Assembly (NCBI GenBank): GCA_024138015.1
Contig: JAMXBB010000003.1
Span: 76,360,930 to 76,424,929 of the forward strand
DNA from: Lumnitzera littorea
Taxonomy: Eukaryota > Streptophyta > Magnoliopsida > Myrtales > Combretaceae
Length of the DNA stretch: 64,000 nucleotides
Direction: 5' to 3'
A model generated the notes under the pieces. It had not been told where the DNA came from and ran no database searches. It saw only the letters and a program-made list of their open reading frames with translations. A program made the translations under genes and the position numbers. Below, piece after piece: positions 13,600 through 24,592 of this stretch. Numbering within the stretch: position 1 is the stretch's first letter; the number at the start of each line of letters is the position of its first letter.

Positions 13600-14420
13600 A
13601 ATAAAAGCTTACATGATATTCTACTAGTGGATTTAGAAAATTTTGACTATTGTTGATAGGTTGTAACCAAGGAAGACAAGGGTGACCATATCAAGGGTAG
13701 GTCTAAGCTTATTGAAAGCTCAAAAAGGAAGATTGAAATGCACAAAAATAGGAAAGAGAACAAGTGACCCATAAATAGCTCTAAGGATATGATGTACTAG
13801 GAAACTTTCAATGACTCACAGCTCAACTTGATGTAACACATGAGTTGGTCTAATGAGAGTACTCGCTACTTAGCCTTGCTTAAGGATTAGTATAAGAATG
13901 AAGTAATAAAATAACCTATGAGCAATCTTCACGAAAAGGGAGTATAGTCAATATTAGATAGTGTAAGATGATCTTACGGCTACATATTATAAGGGTATTT
14001 ATACTTGAAATAGTAGGGCATCCTACCCAAAATAGAAAAGACAAAAAGGGTAATATTCAAAAGAAGTAATGTACAAAGGATGATAAAGGTTGTAATTGAA
14101 AATACAACAAAATGATATCATGTACAAAAGATTCTATCACAGTAGGTCCTTGGACATGTGGTGGGTAACTAGTGGTTGTACGCCTGGCAAAAAAGATGGA
14201 CAACTGTTTAGCTAGTCATGGTGTTGTTGAGTGATGATGTCGAGCTTAGGTAATAGTTCAGTAGTGTTGAGTTAATCAGGTGACTTTTCTAAGGTGAATT
14301 CAACTTAGACATACTGGGTACATCCTGGATTTATGTCAGTTAAGCAACTGGTCGAATGGGTTGAACTGTTGTTTAGATGTGTCTTAGGTCAATAGCTAGG
14401 TACTATTAATAAGTATAAGA
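13600..14420 (-). repeat. Candidate 3' LTR region of the decayed gypsy pol
   Basis: It lies immediately beyond the integrase C-terminus of the minus-strand pol, where its 3' LTR belongs. The minus strand carries AAGTATAAATACCC (plus 13995-14008), a TATA-like box. I could not find a second copy or exact ends, so this is placement-based only. Confidence 0.25.
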
Positions 14421-14599
14421 GGGTTTAGCTTAGCTAGGGTACTAGGTCCATAGACTGTATCAATTCAAACTCTTCAAACGTCGTGTGTAAACAAAGAACT
14501 CGTTTGGCTATGATTTCTAATCTTGAGCTTGGGCTTAGGTCAAAGGTCTAGTGGTTTGATTCTTATCATCACCACTAGACTTATTAGAATTTGGGATCA

Positions 14600-15169
14600 A
14601 ACATGGCTTATCTTCATCTAAGTTCGCCTTGGGTTGGTAAGGGCTAAGGTCAGCAACATTAAATACGTTTAACACTTCGAAGTCTTTTGATAGCTTTAGT
14701 TTGTATGCATTGTCATTTATCTTCTAAAGTATCTTATGTGGTCCTTTAGCTTTGGCAGACAACTTGTTTTTCCTCTTGTTTAGAAATGTTTCCTTGCTTA
14801 AGTGTAGCCATACTTAGTGGTCGGGTTCAAAGTGCTTAGTCTTCCTCCCTTTGCTTTTCTCCTTTAGTTTTCTAGTAACTTGGTTAATGTGTCTGGTGAC
14901 TCATTAGTAGATCTACTAAATGAAGTAGGCTCTGGTTCTTGTGTTTGGATCTTCTTAGTCAATAGGTAGCATCAAGGTGTGGTCAAAGGGTAGCTTAGGG
15001 TTAAAGCCATAGATGACTTCAAATGGGTATGCCCAGTAATGGCATGTACCATCCTATTATAAGCAAATTCTACCACCAATAGCTAGACGTCCCAATCAAC
15101 TAAATTGTTTCCTACTATAGCTTAAGGCAATGACCTCAAGGTGCAGTTGACAACCTCTATCTGGCCATT
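14600..15169 (-). pseudogene. Ty3/gypsy integrase, core end and C-terminus (degenerate)
   Basis: Minus-strand translation gives NGQIEVVNCTLRSLP and LVVEFAYNR (about 15040-15169), the end of the integrase catalytic core including the E of the D,D-35-E triad (Q-x-E-V-V-N). About 400 bases on come KINDNAYKL (about 14700) and FEVLNVFNVADLSPY (about 14640-14690), the usual C-terminus of gypsy integrases. Stops and frame changes occur between motifs. It continues at 16115 after the inserted solo LTR, which cuts the protein inside the QTDGQ motif. No chromodomain was recognised below 14600. Confidence 0.75.
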
Positions 15170-16114
15170 TGATACGCAGTAGGTTTCCGAACTAAGGATG
15201 AGGTACTCGAGTTTTGAATGGGAACATGGAACAAAGAGTGAAAATGGGGTTTTGACAGTGAATGTATATGGATATGTCTTACCAAGACACCAACACAACC
15301 AGGGGTTAAGCTTAAAATAAGGTTCAATACTACTCACAAACACTAAATATCACTCAGGATTCAAAAGATGATTAGATGTACTAACTTGCTTAAATGAAGC
15401 GTTCACCATAATCTCAGGGTTAAGATTGATAAGAACACAAAAAGAATTAAAGAGTTAACCAACATTCAATAATTTATAAAAGGCTAGCTCTAAGAGCTTT
15501 GGAGTATCCTTACTCGAAAATGGAAGGCTCAAGTGTAAACATACTATCTAAATAATCTTTTTCTGATGATGTTCTATTTGTCTACTAATTACAAATGTTG
15601 CTATTTATAGCAAGTCCAAAAACCCTAGTAGCAAAGCTATAAATAATGTACAAGGCCTTAAACCCTAAAGAATAGGCCCATAATTAAAATAAAGAAAATA
15701 TTCACAAAAATACCAAACTATGTGTTTAACAAAAGGGAGTCAACATGCGATTTAGGTTATCCTAGAAGGAGTAAGATCCAAATCGAGTAAGGTCGGCAAT
15801 TGGATGTCTGGGTCTAGGTAAGAACCCCTAAAGTCTTGCAGTGCTTGGCCGAGATACCTGAAAGGTCGACCTACAATTGCTAAGTTCTAAGGTTAGTCAA
15901 CACTAATCCCTCTATGCTGTATTGACTAGATCTATGGCCTGGAAGCCTCGGTTGTATGATCTCTTAACTTCTTGGTAGACGACGGACTTAATGCTGTGTG
16001 ACTTCTTTTCTTCCTCTCTGTAATCTAGTATTAGCTCGGCCTTAGCAAAAGTTAATCGGCTTCGACTTTGAATAAGTCGACCTTAGCTGAGTAGTCATAA
16101 GTTGATTCCTATCA
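15170..16114 (-). mobile_element. Solo LTR (945 bp) inserted in gypsy integrase
   Basis: On the plus strand it begins TGATACG and ends CCTATCA, giving TG/CA ends with a TGATA/TATCA inverted repeat. It is flanked by CCATT (15165-15169) and CCATC (16115-16119), a 5-bp target duplication with one change. Removing it restores the order of the surrounding integrase motifs, HFQTDG on one side and NGQIEVV on the other. The minus strand holds CTATAAATAG (15601-15610), a TATA box, so minus orientation is likely. No internal retroelement domain lies inside, hence solo LTR and not a full element. Its family is unidentified; only the first six bases recall the Athila LTR start. Confidence 0.75.
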
Positions 16115-16640
16115 CCATCAGTTTGAAAGTGACAAGAAGTACTAAATAATAACTTGGCTCCTATTCAATGCTAAAGAGTTCTCTAGAAATAGCTTAAGAA
16201 TTTTAGGTCTATGTCCAACACTATGCTCCTCGATTCTCTATACGAACAAATTATATCTTGCAAAAACAAAGAAGCAATAGCTGAAGCATCGTTAGTTTTG
16301 GTATAAGGCACAAAATGTACCATTTTACTAAACTTATCCATGAAAACCATTACAGAATCTTTGCTTTAGGTATTTCAAAGTAGTTCGAGGACAAAATCAA
16401 TACTCAAATCAAGTCATGGTTTGGTCAGAGTAGGTAAAGGCATTACATCCCTTTGTTTTGCTTAGCTATTTGCTTTCTTATAAATAATGCATCCCACAAT
16501 CACATGATGTATGTCACCTTTCAACATAAGCTAAAAGAACTTGTCATTCAGTAGCTCATATGTCCTTCGTTCTCCCAAGTTCCTACAAAGTTTTCCACTG
16601 TAGGCTTCTCTTACCTATAGTTCTCTTCTTCAATAGGTTT
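16115..16640 (-). pseudogene. Ty3/gypsy integrase, zinc-binding and core start (degenerate)
   Basis: In minus order one reads VREAYSGKLCRNLGERRTYE (about 16560-16620), the H2C2 zinc-binding region with its first histidine lost. Then comes DLSIDFVLELL (about 16385-16420), holding the first catalytic aspartate, then KDSVMVFMDKFSKMVHFVPY (about 16310-16370), and AKLLFSTSCHFQTDG just before the inserted LTR. Frames shift and stops intervene. It is the N-terminal half of the integrase whose rest lies at 14600-15169. Confidence 0.7.
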
Positions 16641-16789
16641 ATACGTATAAATTACTTCCTTAGAATTGGTAACCATCCCTCACATGTTATTCATCCATTG
16701 TTCTTCCTTCTTCACATTATCCAAATATATGACTAAAATGTGAATCATATCGGTATTGATCTTTAATGCTCGCAAATCCCTACAATCTG

Positions 16790-17170
16790 GTTTGCAACTT
16801 AGTAAGGAGAACATGTATTCTTGACAAAGCATTGGCAACTACATTATTCTTGCCTTGCTTGTATTTGATGTTGTAATTGAATCCTTCCAGAAATTCAATC
16901 CATCGAGCTTAGTGCTTAGAAAGCTTGGATTGGCTCCATAAATACCTCAAAGACTCATGATCTAGGTATTTAACAAATTCTTTCAGTAGAAGGTAATGTT
17001 ACCATACGCAAAAAGCTTATATCAGGCCCAAAAGTTCTTTATCATAAACTAAATAGTTTAAGTACGCTCCTTTGAGCTTCTCACTATGATAAACGACAGG
17101 TCAGCCTTCTTGCATCACTACTGATGCAATGTTTAAGTTCAAAGACTTTATTGAAGTTTGGTAGAGCTAA
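16790..17170 (-). pseudogene. Ty3/gypsy RNase H domain (degenerate)
   Basis: Minus translation gives ASVVMQEG, VYHSEKLKGAYLNY, YDKELLGL, YLDHESLRYLW, ARWIEFLEGFNYNIKYKQGK and NNVVANALSR, in the canonical order of gypsy RNase H. The catalytic acidic residues of YDKEL and LDHES are present. The last motif reads VVANALSR where an aspartate is expected (VADALSR), so the fourth acidic position is lost. In-frame stops are present. It sits between RT and integrase, as in all Ty3/gypsy pol genes. Confidence 0.75.
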
Positions 17171-18010
17171 GAATGGGGCAAAGGTTAAGTTGCTTTCACC
17201 TTAGCAAAACTCTTCTCTTTATTCTCTCTCCACTTGAACTCTACATTCTTTTTTGTTAGATTAGTCAGAGGTGTTACTATAATACTGAATCTTTAGATAA
17301 AGCATCAGTAGAATGATGCCAATCTATGGCAACTTCTCACCTTGACATAGGAAGTTAGGGTCGACCATTCAACAATGGCTCTGACTTTCTCATCATCAAC
17401 TCTTAAGCCTTTTTTACTAACTACATAACCTAAGAACATCACTTCTTCCTGATTGAAATAACATTTCTTTAAGTTTCTAACCAATCTCTCTGCTTAGAGG
17501 ATATCGAAAATAGCTTAGAGATGGTTATTATGCATTAGTAGGTTGGCACTATAAAAAAGAATGTCATCGAAGTAGACAATGACGAATTTTCAATCAAATC
17601 TCTCAAAACATGACTCATCAATTTGATAAAAGTAGTTAGGGCATTTGATAATTAGAAAGGCATGACCATCCACTCATATAGGCCATGTCAAGTCTTAAAA
17701 GTAATCTTATATTCATCCCCTTGTCTCATTTGAATCTGATGGTACCCTAACTTTAGATCAATCATACTTAGTACTCTCTCACCACTTAGTTCATCTAACA
17801 TAACGTCTAGCCTCAAAGTTGGGTATCTATACTTGATTGTAATCTTATTTGCAGCTTTTCTATCCTCATACATACGCTAGGTTCCATCCATCTTTGTCAC
17901 TAGTAATGTTGATACAGCATAAGGGCTAAGACTCTCTCTCACATATCCCTTCTCTAATAGTTTGTTGACTTGTTTCTGGATCTTAACAACTTGCTCAAGA
18001 TTCATTTTAT
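17171..18010 (-). pseudogene. Ty3/gypsy reverse transcriptase (degenerate)
   Basis: The best open part (17688-17873, minus) reads AANKITIKYRYPTLRLDVML, then LKLGYHQIQMRQGDEYKITF, which are RT motifs around the first catalytic aspartate (IDL). Lower down, KFVIVYFDDILFYSANLL (about 17540-17590) is the YxDD catalytic centre. LVRNLKKCYFNQEEVMFLGY and VSKKGLRVDDEKVRAIVEW follow. A few stops break the frame. With 16790-17170, 16115-16640 and 14600-15169 it forms one pol of about 3.4 kb interrupted by a solo LTR. Protease and gag, expected above 18010, were not recognised. Confidence 0.8.
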
Positions 18011-18839
18011 AACTAAGCTTATGTGAAGCTGCACATTGTAATCAAACTTTAAGCTACGGATTGAGTTTGAATTGCTTACCCATGCATGCTAAGCTGAGCT
18101 GTTCTTAGGCCAATCTTTACTTTGCTAAGCTTCTCATTGATAGAGCTTAACACATGTACAACTACTAACAAGTAGTTTAGAGCCAACAGTTGCGGTTTGA
18201 ATAATTCTAATAGAGCCGCATATGAGTTATTGATAATGGCAGAACAAATTTAAGCTTCATGCCATCTTAAACACCCATGGCACATGATTGAGCTCTCTAT
18301 CAATCAAAGTTAAGACAAGCAATTGTACATGAATTTAAGAATAACCCATAAATTCGACCCTTGTTTGCTTGTACACATTTCTAAAGAAAATGACGCTAAG
18401 GAGAAATGTAAATATCCTTATTTGAAAGCCAAATTATTTGTAGACTATGTGTCTATCTTGCAGGTAAATGACATGGCTAAACTTCGTAATGATTTTTTAA
18501 ATGCTAAATTATTTGAAGATTACATGTTTATCTAGCCACTCAGTTCTTAAGGAAAGATGAAATATACCTATTTGTAATTTGTTGGTTATCTATGCTTCAA
18601 GATATGCATCTTATGTTGCACTTTGTATTGTGCTATTGTTGATGTTGACATCAAATTCCTAATTTCTGTACTAAGTTATATCTATTTGCATTTGTGACAA
18701 TTTATTTAATTCCTAGCAAGTTCATTTCAACCTCTCTTTAAGATGAGTGTGAGAACTCAAAGGCAAACAGGGCTAAAAGAAATTCCCTCCACTTCGAGCC
18801 TATGCAATATAGTTTGCTAATGGATTAGTCTTTAGTGTC
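18011..18839. other. Unassigned stretch beyond the gypsy RT
   Basis: Protease and gag of the minus-strand element are expected here but were not seen. A 70-codon plus-strand frame (18323-18535) has an internal near-repeat, LKAKLFVDY and LNAKLFEDY about 38 residues apart, which I do not recognise and consider probably non-coding. Confidence 0.3.
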
Positions 18840-19262
18840 TCTAAGCCCTACCTACTATGGGTGATGAGCAAATCATATAAAGCGCTAATCCCTAAGTCCT
18901 ATATTTAATGGACGAAAGGAAATGGATAGCCATGAAACTCTAAGTCTAGAGAGAGCATAGATAACAAGGTATAAAGCTTTAAACTCTTTCAAGAATGATA
19001 GGCACAACTGTTATATGCCTTAAGAAAGGATGACGTGCTAATTAAAAGCCTAAGCAACTAGCTAGATGGCTAAAATACTCTAATTCATATGAAAGGGCAA
19101 TAAGTTATCACAAAATTAATTACTCTAAGTCTAATGAATAGGTGACGAGCTACATGGAAGCCTATGCCATCAATTAGCAACAAGTGCAGTGCTATAAGTC
19201 TAATGAATAGATAACGAGCTACTTGAAAAATCTAAGCCACTAAATGGCAATGGGTAAAATAC
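18840..19262. repeat. Degenerate tandem array, unit about 70 bp
   Basis: The last three units are clear. Each has the words AAGTCTAATGAATAG (19131 and 19199), then ACGAGCTAC..GAA, then CTAAGCCA or CTATGCCA. Earlier units (TGACGTGCTAATTAAAAGCC at 19030; ATGAGCAAATCATATAAAGC at 18863) are more diverged. It lies left of LTR copy C with another array between, so it may belong to the 3' untranslated part of the same long-LTR family. Confidence 0.55.
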
Positions 19263-19327
19263 TCTAATTTGACACCTTATACAGACGATAGTTAAATAAG
19301 CCTAATGTCATATATCATTAATGGATA

Positions 19328-19562
19328 TGGGAACAACCAGCCTCTTCAAGCTTTCGCCTTTTCAAGTACTCTAACTTCTTTGGGCTTTTACCTTTTAAGG
19401 CTCTCTAGTCTCTATAGGAATTCGCTTCTTTAAGCACTTCAAGCCCTCGCCTTTTTAGGCATACCAACATTTTCAAGTGCTCTAACCTCTCTTGACCTTC
19501 ACCTCTTCAGGCCCTTGTAGCATCTTGGTCTCTCTATGCCATTTATCATAAACTTTTATAAA
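19328..19562. repeat. Degenerate pyrimidine-rich minisatellite
   Basis: Recurring phrases such as CTTTTCAAGTACTCTAAC, CCTTTTAAGGCTCTC, CTTTTTAGGCATACC, TTTTCAAGTGCTCTAACC and CCTCTTCAGGCCCTTG repeat with a rough 35-45 bp period. Its style resembles the arrays at 33.6-37.7 kb. From 19563 to 19913 nothing further is recognised before LTR copy C. Confidence 0.5.
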
Positions 19563-19913
19563 GCTCCTACAAAATTAACCTCTCTAGATACTCTCCTTGC
19601 TAAACTTGTTGCCAAAGAGAGTATGGAGCAAGTGTTGATAAGACTTTTTTAATAACTAGGCCATAGGCTTGAACCAATTGGTTTGATACTTAAGCTCGAG
19701 TCCAATAACCACGTTTACATACAATGGGATCATCATCAACCATAAATATGGAATATACCCTCAGGTTAAGGGATCCCTCTTTTTACTCTCTTTCCCTCAC
19801 ATAACTTGACAGCTCATCTTTGACAAGAGGTTGATTTAAGTATTAGAGTGGCCATATCTAAAATCTTTCTAACTCCTTCTATAGCCATGTTCTTTTCTAA
19901 AGTTGTAGACACC

Positions 19914-22661
19914 CCATTTTTGTCTCCTTATATTTTTTAAAATAAGGTAAAAGGTCTTAATTTAGAAAAAAATAAAAATAAAAAAATAAAAAATTTAGAA
20001 AAATACAAAAAAAAATAGAAAAATTAGAAAAAGCATAAAAAATAAAAAATTTAGAAAAGTTTAGAAAAATAGAAAATCTAGAAAATAAAAAAAAATAGAA
20101 AAAATAGGGAAAATACAAAAACAATAGAAAATTTAGAAAAAGAGAGAGAGATAGCTTAAAATCGAATAGGAAATTTCAAATTGACTTTAATATTTTATTT
20201 AGACTATAAAAAAAAAATAGGGGATGTTGTTTCCGAGCTTATATTTAATCTTAACTTAGGCTAACCTAGTTTATATATGTAATTTAATTATATATTTAGA
20301 CAAAGCATAGGCCAATGGTTTAATGGTACTATACTTGCACTTAGCAAGGCATATTGGTTAAATGTATTGGGTTGAATCTCCTAATAGGCACTTTATGCCT
20401 TTTCCTTTTCTTTTTTCTTTCACAACAAAGCATACGTAGCAAAGGACCATTGGGCCATGTGTCGAGGCCTGATATGTGGAACGCAATGGTTTAGCCAAAT
20501 AGCTAACGTAGTACTACGTTAATGAGCTCTTTCTCCCCCTTTCTTTTCTTTTCTTTCCTTTTCCCTAACAAACCCAACTCATAGCCCTTACTTTGCTATA
20601 ATTTCACATATGATTTTCAAACATGCATACACGATCTTTGAATCGAGTCTAAAAATAAGGCTAGATTCACTTGTTTTTATGCCTTCACTTGTTTTCACGC
20701 CTAAATTAGCTCTAGAAAAAAAAAAGAACTTGAAATCCAAAGGTATATAGTCATGGCCGATTTCACCAATTATGAAGTTTCCATAAATAATTAAGCTTGG
20801 AAACTATAAATTTGACCTTCGTAAACTTGAATAAGAATCCATCTTCACTCCCAATTTCTTAAACACACTCAATAATCTCTCTCTCTCTCTCTCTAACCTT
20901 GCGACCACTATAGATGTTTTCAAGCAAAATCAACCATACAACCGAACTTCCTATGGCTTGAGCTTCCCAACCTAACTAGCTTAACATGAACCAATGCTTA
21001 TAACCAAAACCCTAAGCTTCTTCAGCCACCATTACAACTACTCCTCTACATAGTACTAACACTATAGCCGAGCTCCTTTGGTTGCTGGTGTTTGCCCCTA
21101 ACCCCTCTCATAAGTAGCCATGCCCCACAATGCGAGAAACCAACTCCATTACCTCCAAACCTTAGCCACCACAACCTCCTTGCTCAAAACACTATCCTAA
21201 CTACCACATTGAGCCAAACTAACCCTACAATGAGACTCATTACCTTCTAAAACCCTTAACCACGTCCTTCTTTCACACCTAGCAAGCACCTTGTGTAACC
21301 ATTAAGACCACTACCACCCTTCTAACGTCGACAACTACCCAAGAGGCCACAAACACGATGGCACTTCACCAAAGCCCCTATATCTAATTAAAAAAAAAAA
21401 AACATGAATATGGCCTTTCCTACAAAAAATTGGCCTAAACCACTATAGAACGCCCTCGTCAACCACCCGCTAGTAGTTCTTCTTCTCTCCATGCTACATG
21501 TGTTCAGTATATGATCGGGTTAGTTGATCTGACCCAAACCCAAAGACCTAGCTCTAACCCGACCCGTGCGAGTTTCCCCTAGTCCAGCCTATATTGTTCC
21601 TTTTGTTCCTTATTTATTTATTTAGTTTTTTCTTCATGTATTATTTTATTGTAAAAAAGAGAGAGAGAAAAATAGAAAAGAAAGAAAAAAAAAAAGGATA
21701 GGGAAGCCTACCTTACTTTTTTCTTTATTTCAATAAAAACACAAAATAAAAAAAAATAATCAATAAGTAAATAGATTTTATTCTTAAGGGTATTATTGAA
21801 ATATAAATGTAAACTTGCAAAGTTAAAAAATGATACTTGTTAAGGGTTTTAAAAAGTTAGCCTCTAAACTCAAAAATTTGGTTTTCAAAACCTTTTTTTC
21901 TTAAAATTAGTTTTCTAATAGACTAATGGCAAAGTTAAAATCGATCTATCCAATCGATTTAACTTAATCCATTTTTTCTTAACCTAGGTTGGGTAGTAAC
22001 TCTAAGTATTTTTCAAAACATGATCAAAACCTAGATTTTTCTTAATTCTTAGTTAAGGGTTAATATTAAATGGGTAAGGATTAATATTGATCAAATTAAG
22101 GAATATTAATAAAAACTGAAAAAAAAAATCAATCTCGATAGGTTAACGATTCTATTAGGGATGTTAAGAGGGCTAGCTACTTAAAAACTTTCAAAAATTA
22201 AATTTGCCTTTCAAAATACCCCTTTTATTTACATATTTGTTCATTTATTTATTTCACATATATACATTGTTTTAATTACTATATTTATTTTTCATGCAAC
22301 ATACTTAGGACATTGGGGGGAATAATTGCATTAAAGATGTAAGGTAAATGCAATCAAACCTAGGCCATCTTAGGACTCTAGGAGGGGAGCCATTGTATAG
22401 GTTTTGAGTGTTGTGAGGTAACTACCACTCGGGGCTAATTAGGCTACCCTACTTAAACATCAATGAGACCAATGACCTACTTCCTTGGAAACATGTAAGG
22501 TCATAGAGTTTAAGGAACTTCAGAAACCACCTAAATTGCATACACTTAAATCATGAGTTAATAGACTACTCTTAAGAATTGCAACCTTACTAATGTTCGA
22601 AAGTTTTAATGGAATCAATTTTTGAAAAAGATAAACACTGAATCAAACAGTAGGGTTGCAA
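19914..22661 (+). repeat. Long-LTR family, copy C (plus), split by the Athila insertion
   Basis: It starts TGTAGACACCCC. It then has an A-rich tract (19965-20140), a tRNA-like block (20308-20380), a pyrimidine tract (20540-20570), a TATA box (20805-20812), a (TC)n tract (20875-20894), CC-rich words, CTAACCCGACCCG (about 21553), an A-rich tract (21650-21750), TAGTAACTCTAAG (21987), and a terminal block with CTAGGCCATCTTAGGAC (22369) and GTGAGGTAACTACC. The same blocks in the same order occur in copies A and D. The Athila element inserted at 22666; sequence after 32923 continues this copy. The exact LTR/internal boundary is unknown. Confidence 0.6.
20308..20381 (+). promoter_or_regulatory. tRNA-like A-box/B-box block inside LTR copy C
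   Basis: ATAGGCCAATGG (A-box-like) is followed about 55-60 bases later by TTGGGTTGAATCTC (B-box-like). Copy B has GGTTAATGACC then TTGGGTTCGAATC (7678-7748), and copy D has CTTGGGTTCTATCC (56167-56180). It may be a remnant of a tRNA-derived sequence captured by the LTR, or chance retained by descent. No cloverleaf can be drawn, so it is not a tRNA gene. Confidence 0.3.
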
Positions 22662-22666
22662 CTTAA
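22662..22666. repeat. Target-site duplication, left (CTTAA)
   Basis: CTTAA directly precedes the Athila LTR and is repeated at 32919-32923 directly after the other LTR, as expected for a 5-bp staggered integrase cut. Confidence 0.9.
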
Positions 22667-23884
22667 CGATACAAGGCAAGCGCACCTATCAATTTTAATA
22701 TAGCGGATATGAGTCCGAGTCGATCCCTCAGAGATTTTAAGTACTAATATTAACTTTAGCTTTATTATCTAATCAGAAAATTATGATGAGTTGAATGAAT
22801 TAAAAATACTAAAATTAACAACTAAACTACTTATGAGACTTAATTACGCAAATTAGAAAGCAATAAACTACTAACGACTTCAAGTATGCAATAATGTATT
22901 TAGGAATTATTTCCCCTAGTGTTTAACATGTAACCTTTTTAAAATATATTCAATTTAGTTTCTATAATTCTTGACCGGAAGGATTCACAATTAAAGCTAA
23001 TATCTTTCTCAAGCATATTAACCCTAATTCTAAATTATTTATCGGAATCTCTTCACTTAGTAATATAACTTAAAATTGCATTAATGTATAATGAATTCCA
23101 ATACAAACAATCAACTTTCCGGAAGAAACATGTATCTTATCTCTAAGTATACATATAATTCTCTCCAATTATGCTAAGATCTAATTACACATGCAATTTC
23201 TCAATCAACATGCATAATATCATATATTGATACTCTAGAATTATCAATCCATAACTAAACGACATAATTGAATCAAGAAAAGATAGAAACTTTCTTGAAA
23301 TTATAATTCAATCTAAGGGTTACGTGAAACCCTAGGTTCCATAATCCTAAATACTTGAATTCTAAGCTATCATAACGAATCTAAAAACGAGTTCCATAAA
23401 AAACATGAAATAAAGCATGAAAACCCCTCTTGATTTGATAAACAATCTCTCTAATCTTGAAATCGATGTCGTTCTTGCTTCTTGATTGATGTTCTCCTCA
23501 AGTCTCTTCTCGTCTCTTGTATCTCTCCGTTTCTGTAATGTCTCCCTCTCTTTTAAACCCTAAGATCCCCTTATATATGTGTATTACACGGATTTTATTT
23601 TCGTCACCAGACACGGCCTAGGACATGGCCGTATCCCCAGGTCATGTAACTTTCTGCACTAAGGCAAAATTTCTGCATAACTTCAAAATTTCATAACTTC
23701 TTCGTTTGAACTCGGAATTGAGTGAAACTTGATTCCTTTTCTTCGTTTTCGAGCCTAGAACGCGTTTAAACCCTGAAATCAACATTTTACTCAATTAAGT
23801 ATCATTTTCTTTAAGGAAAACAAAAAATGTAAGGGAAATGCTATAAAATCACCATATGAAATATGTTTAAAATTAGAGTTACCA
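22667..23884 (-). repeat. Athila 3' LTR
   Basis: It is 1218 bp. The outer end on the plus strand reads CGATAC where the partner LTR reads TGATAC, a T-to-C change in the terminal dinucleotide. The inner end is GTTACCA. In sense (minus) it holds a hairpin palindrome (23611-23647) just upstream of a TATA-like AT run (about 23570-23582). It aligns along its whole length with 31701-32918 without gaps noticed. Confidence 0.95.
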
Positions 23885-23896
23885 AATTTCCCCATA
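23885..23896 (-). promoter_or_regulatory. Polypurine tract of the Athila element
   Basis: The minus strand reads TATGGGGAAATT directly before the 3' LTR start TGGTAAC. A short purine run abutting the 3' LTR is the expected plus-strand primer of reverse transcription. Confidence 0.65.
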
Positions 23897-24379
23897 CTTG
23901 AGCATTTGCTTGTCGTCAAGCAAATAAATCAAAACAAAACTTTCGGGACTAAAAACACTAATCAAAATTTATCACTGTTTAAGAAACCGGTGAAAGAATA
24001 CACTTGACCCGAAGAAAGGTAAGAAAATCATTCTCAACTAACTTGCAATAATAAAGCCAACCAATTTCATCTGACCATATTCGAATGCTCCAACAATACT
24101 TAATACTAGAATTCACTAGTTAATTTATGAAAATCAAAGTTTACCTTGAATCATTTAATCAATGATTCTTAAACTAAAAATTAGATTTAACATCTCGCCA
24201 ACTGAGAAAGAGTTATAAAAATTTTGTCCATTTGACTAAAGTGTATACAATTCTCTCTTCCATCTCACTAAGCACCATAATCTAAAACAAACACATTTTA
24301 CATCCACTCTTTCTCTGATCATCCCCCTAACTCATACTTTTGTTGAGAGGTCTTTTGAATTTACCTTATTTAAGCACAA
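23897..24379 (-). other. Athila 3' untranslated spacer, part 1
   Basis: No open frame or repeat that I can support. It sits between the polypurine tract and the first tandem array. Confidence 0.5.
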
Positions 24380-24592
24380 TTGTGTTGGTAGCGGGAAAGA
24401 ATCTCGCTCTTCTGACGGACCAAGACCGATCCATACCAACTTATTTCTTATGTTGATAGCGGGAAAGAACCTTGCTCTTCTGACGGACCAAGGTCGATCC
24501 ATATCAATTTTTTCATTAGAATTGGCATTGGGGCTCAATCTCGCTCTTCTGATGGACCAAGACGAATCCTTACCAATTTTTTTCTATTCATA
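24380..24592. repeat. Three tandem units of about 70 bp in the Athila 3' region
   Basis: Each unit contains CGCTCTTCTGACGGACCAAG or a close variant (about 24401, 24470 and 24540) followed by a GATCCATACCAA variant. The first two also share GATAGCGGGAAAGAA-type words. The third is more diverged (GGCATTGGGGCTCAATC). A minus-strand frame crossing two units gives a repeated peptide, but it is short and not likely coding. Confidence 0.8.

Noticed and set aside
24332..24538. 68-codon minus-strand frame with an internally repeated peptide
   Set aside because: The repeat comes from the 70-bp DNA units; one unit breaks the pattern and the frame has no known domain.
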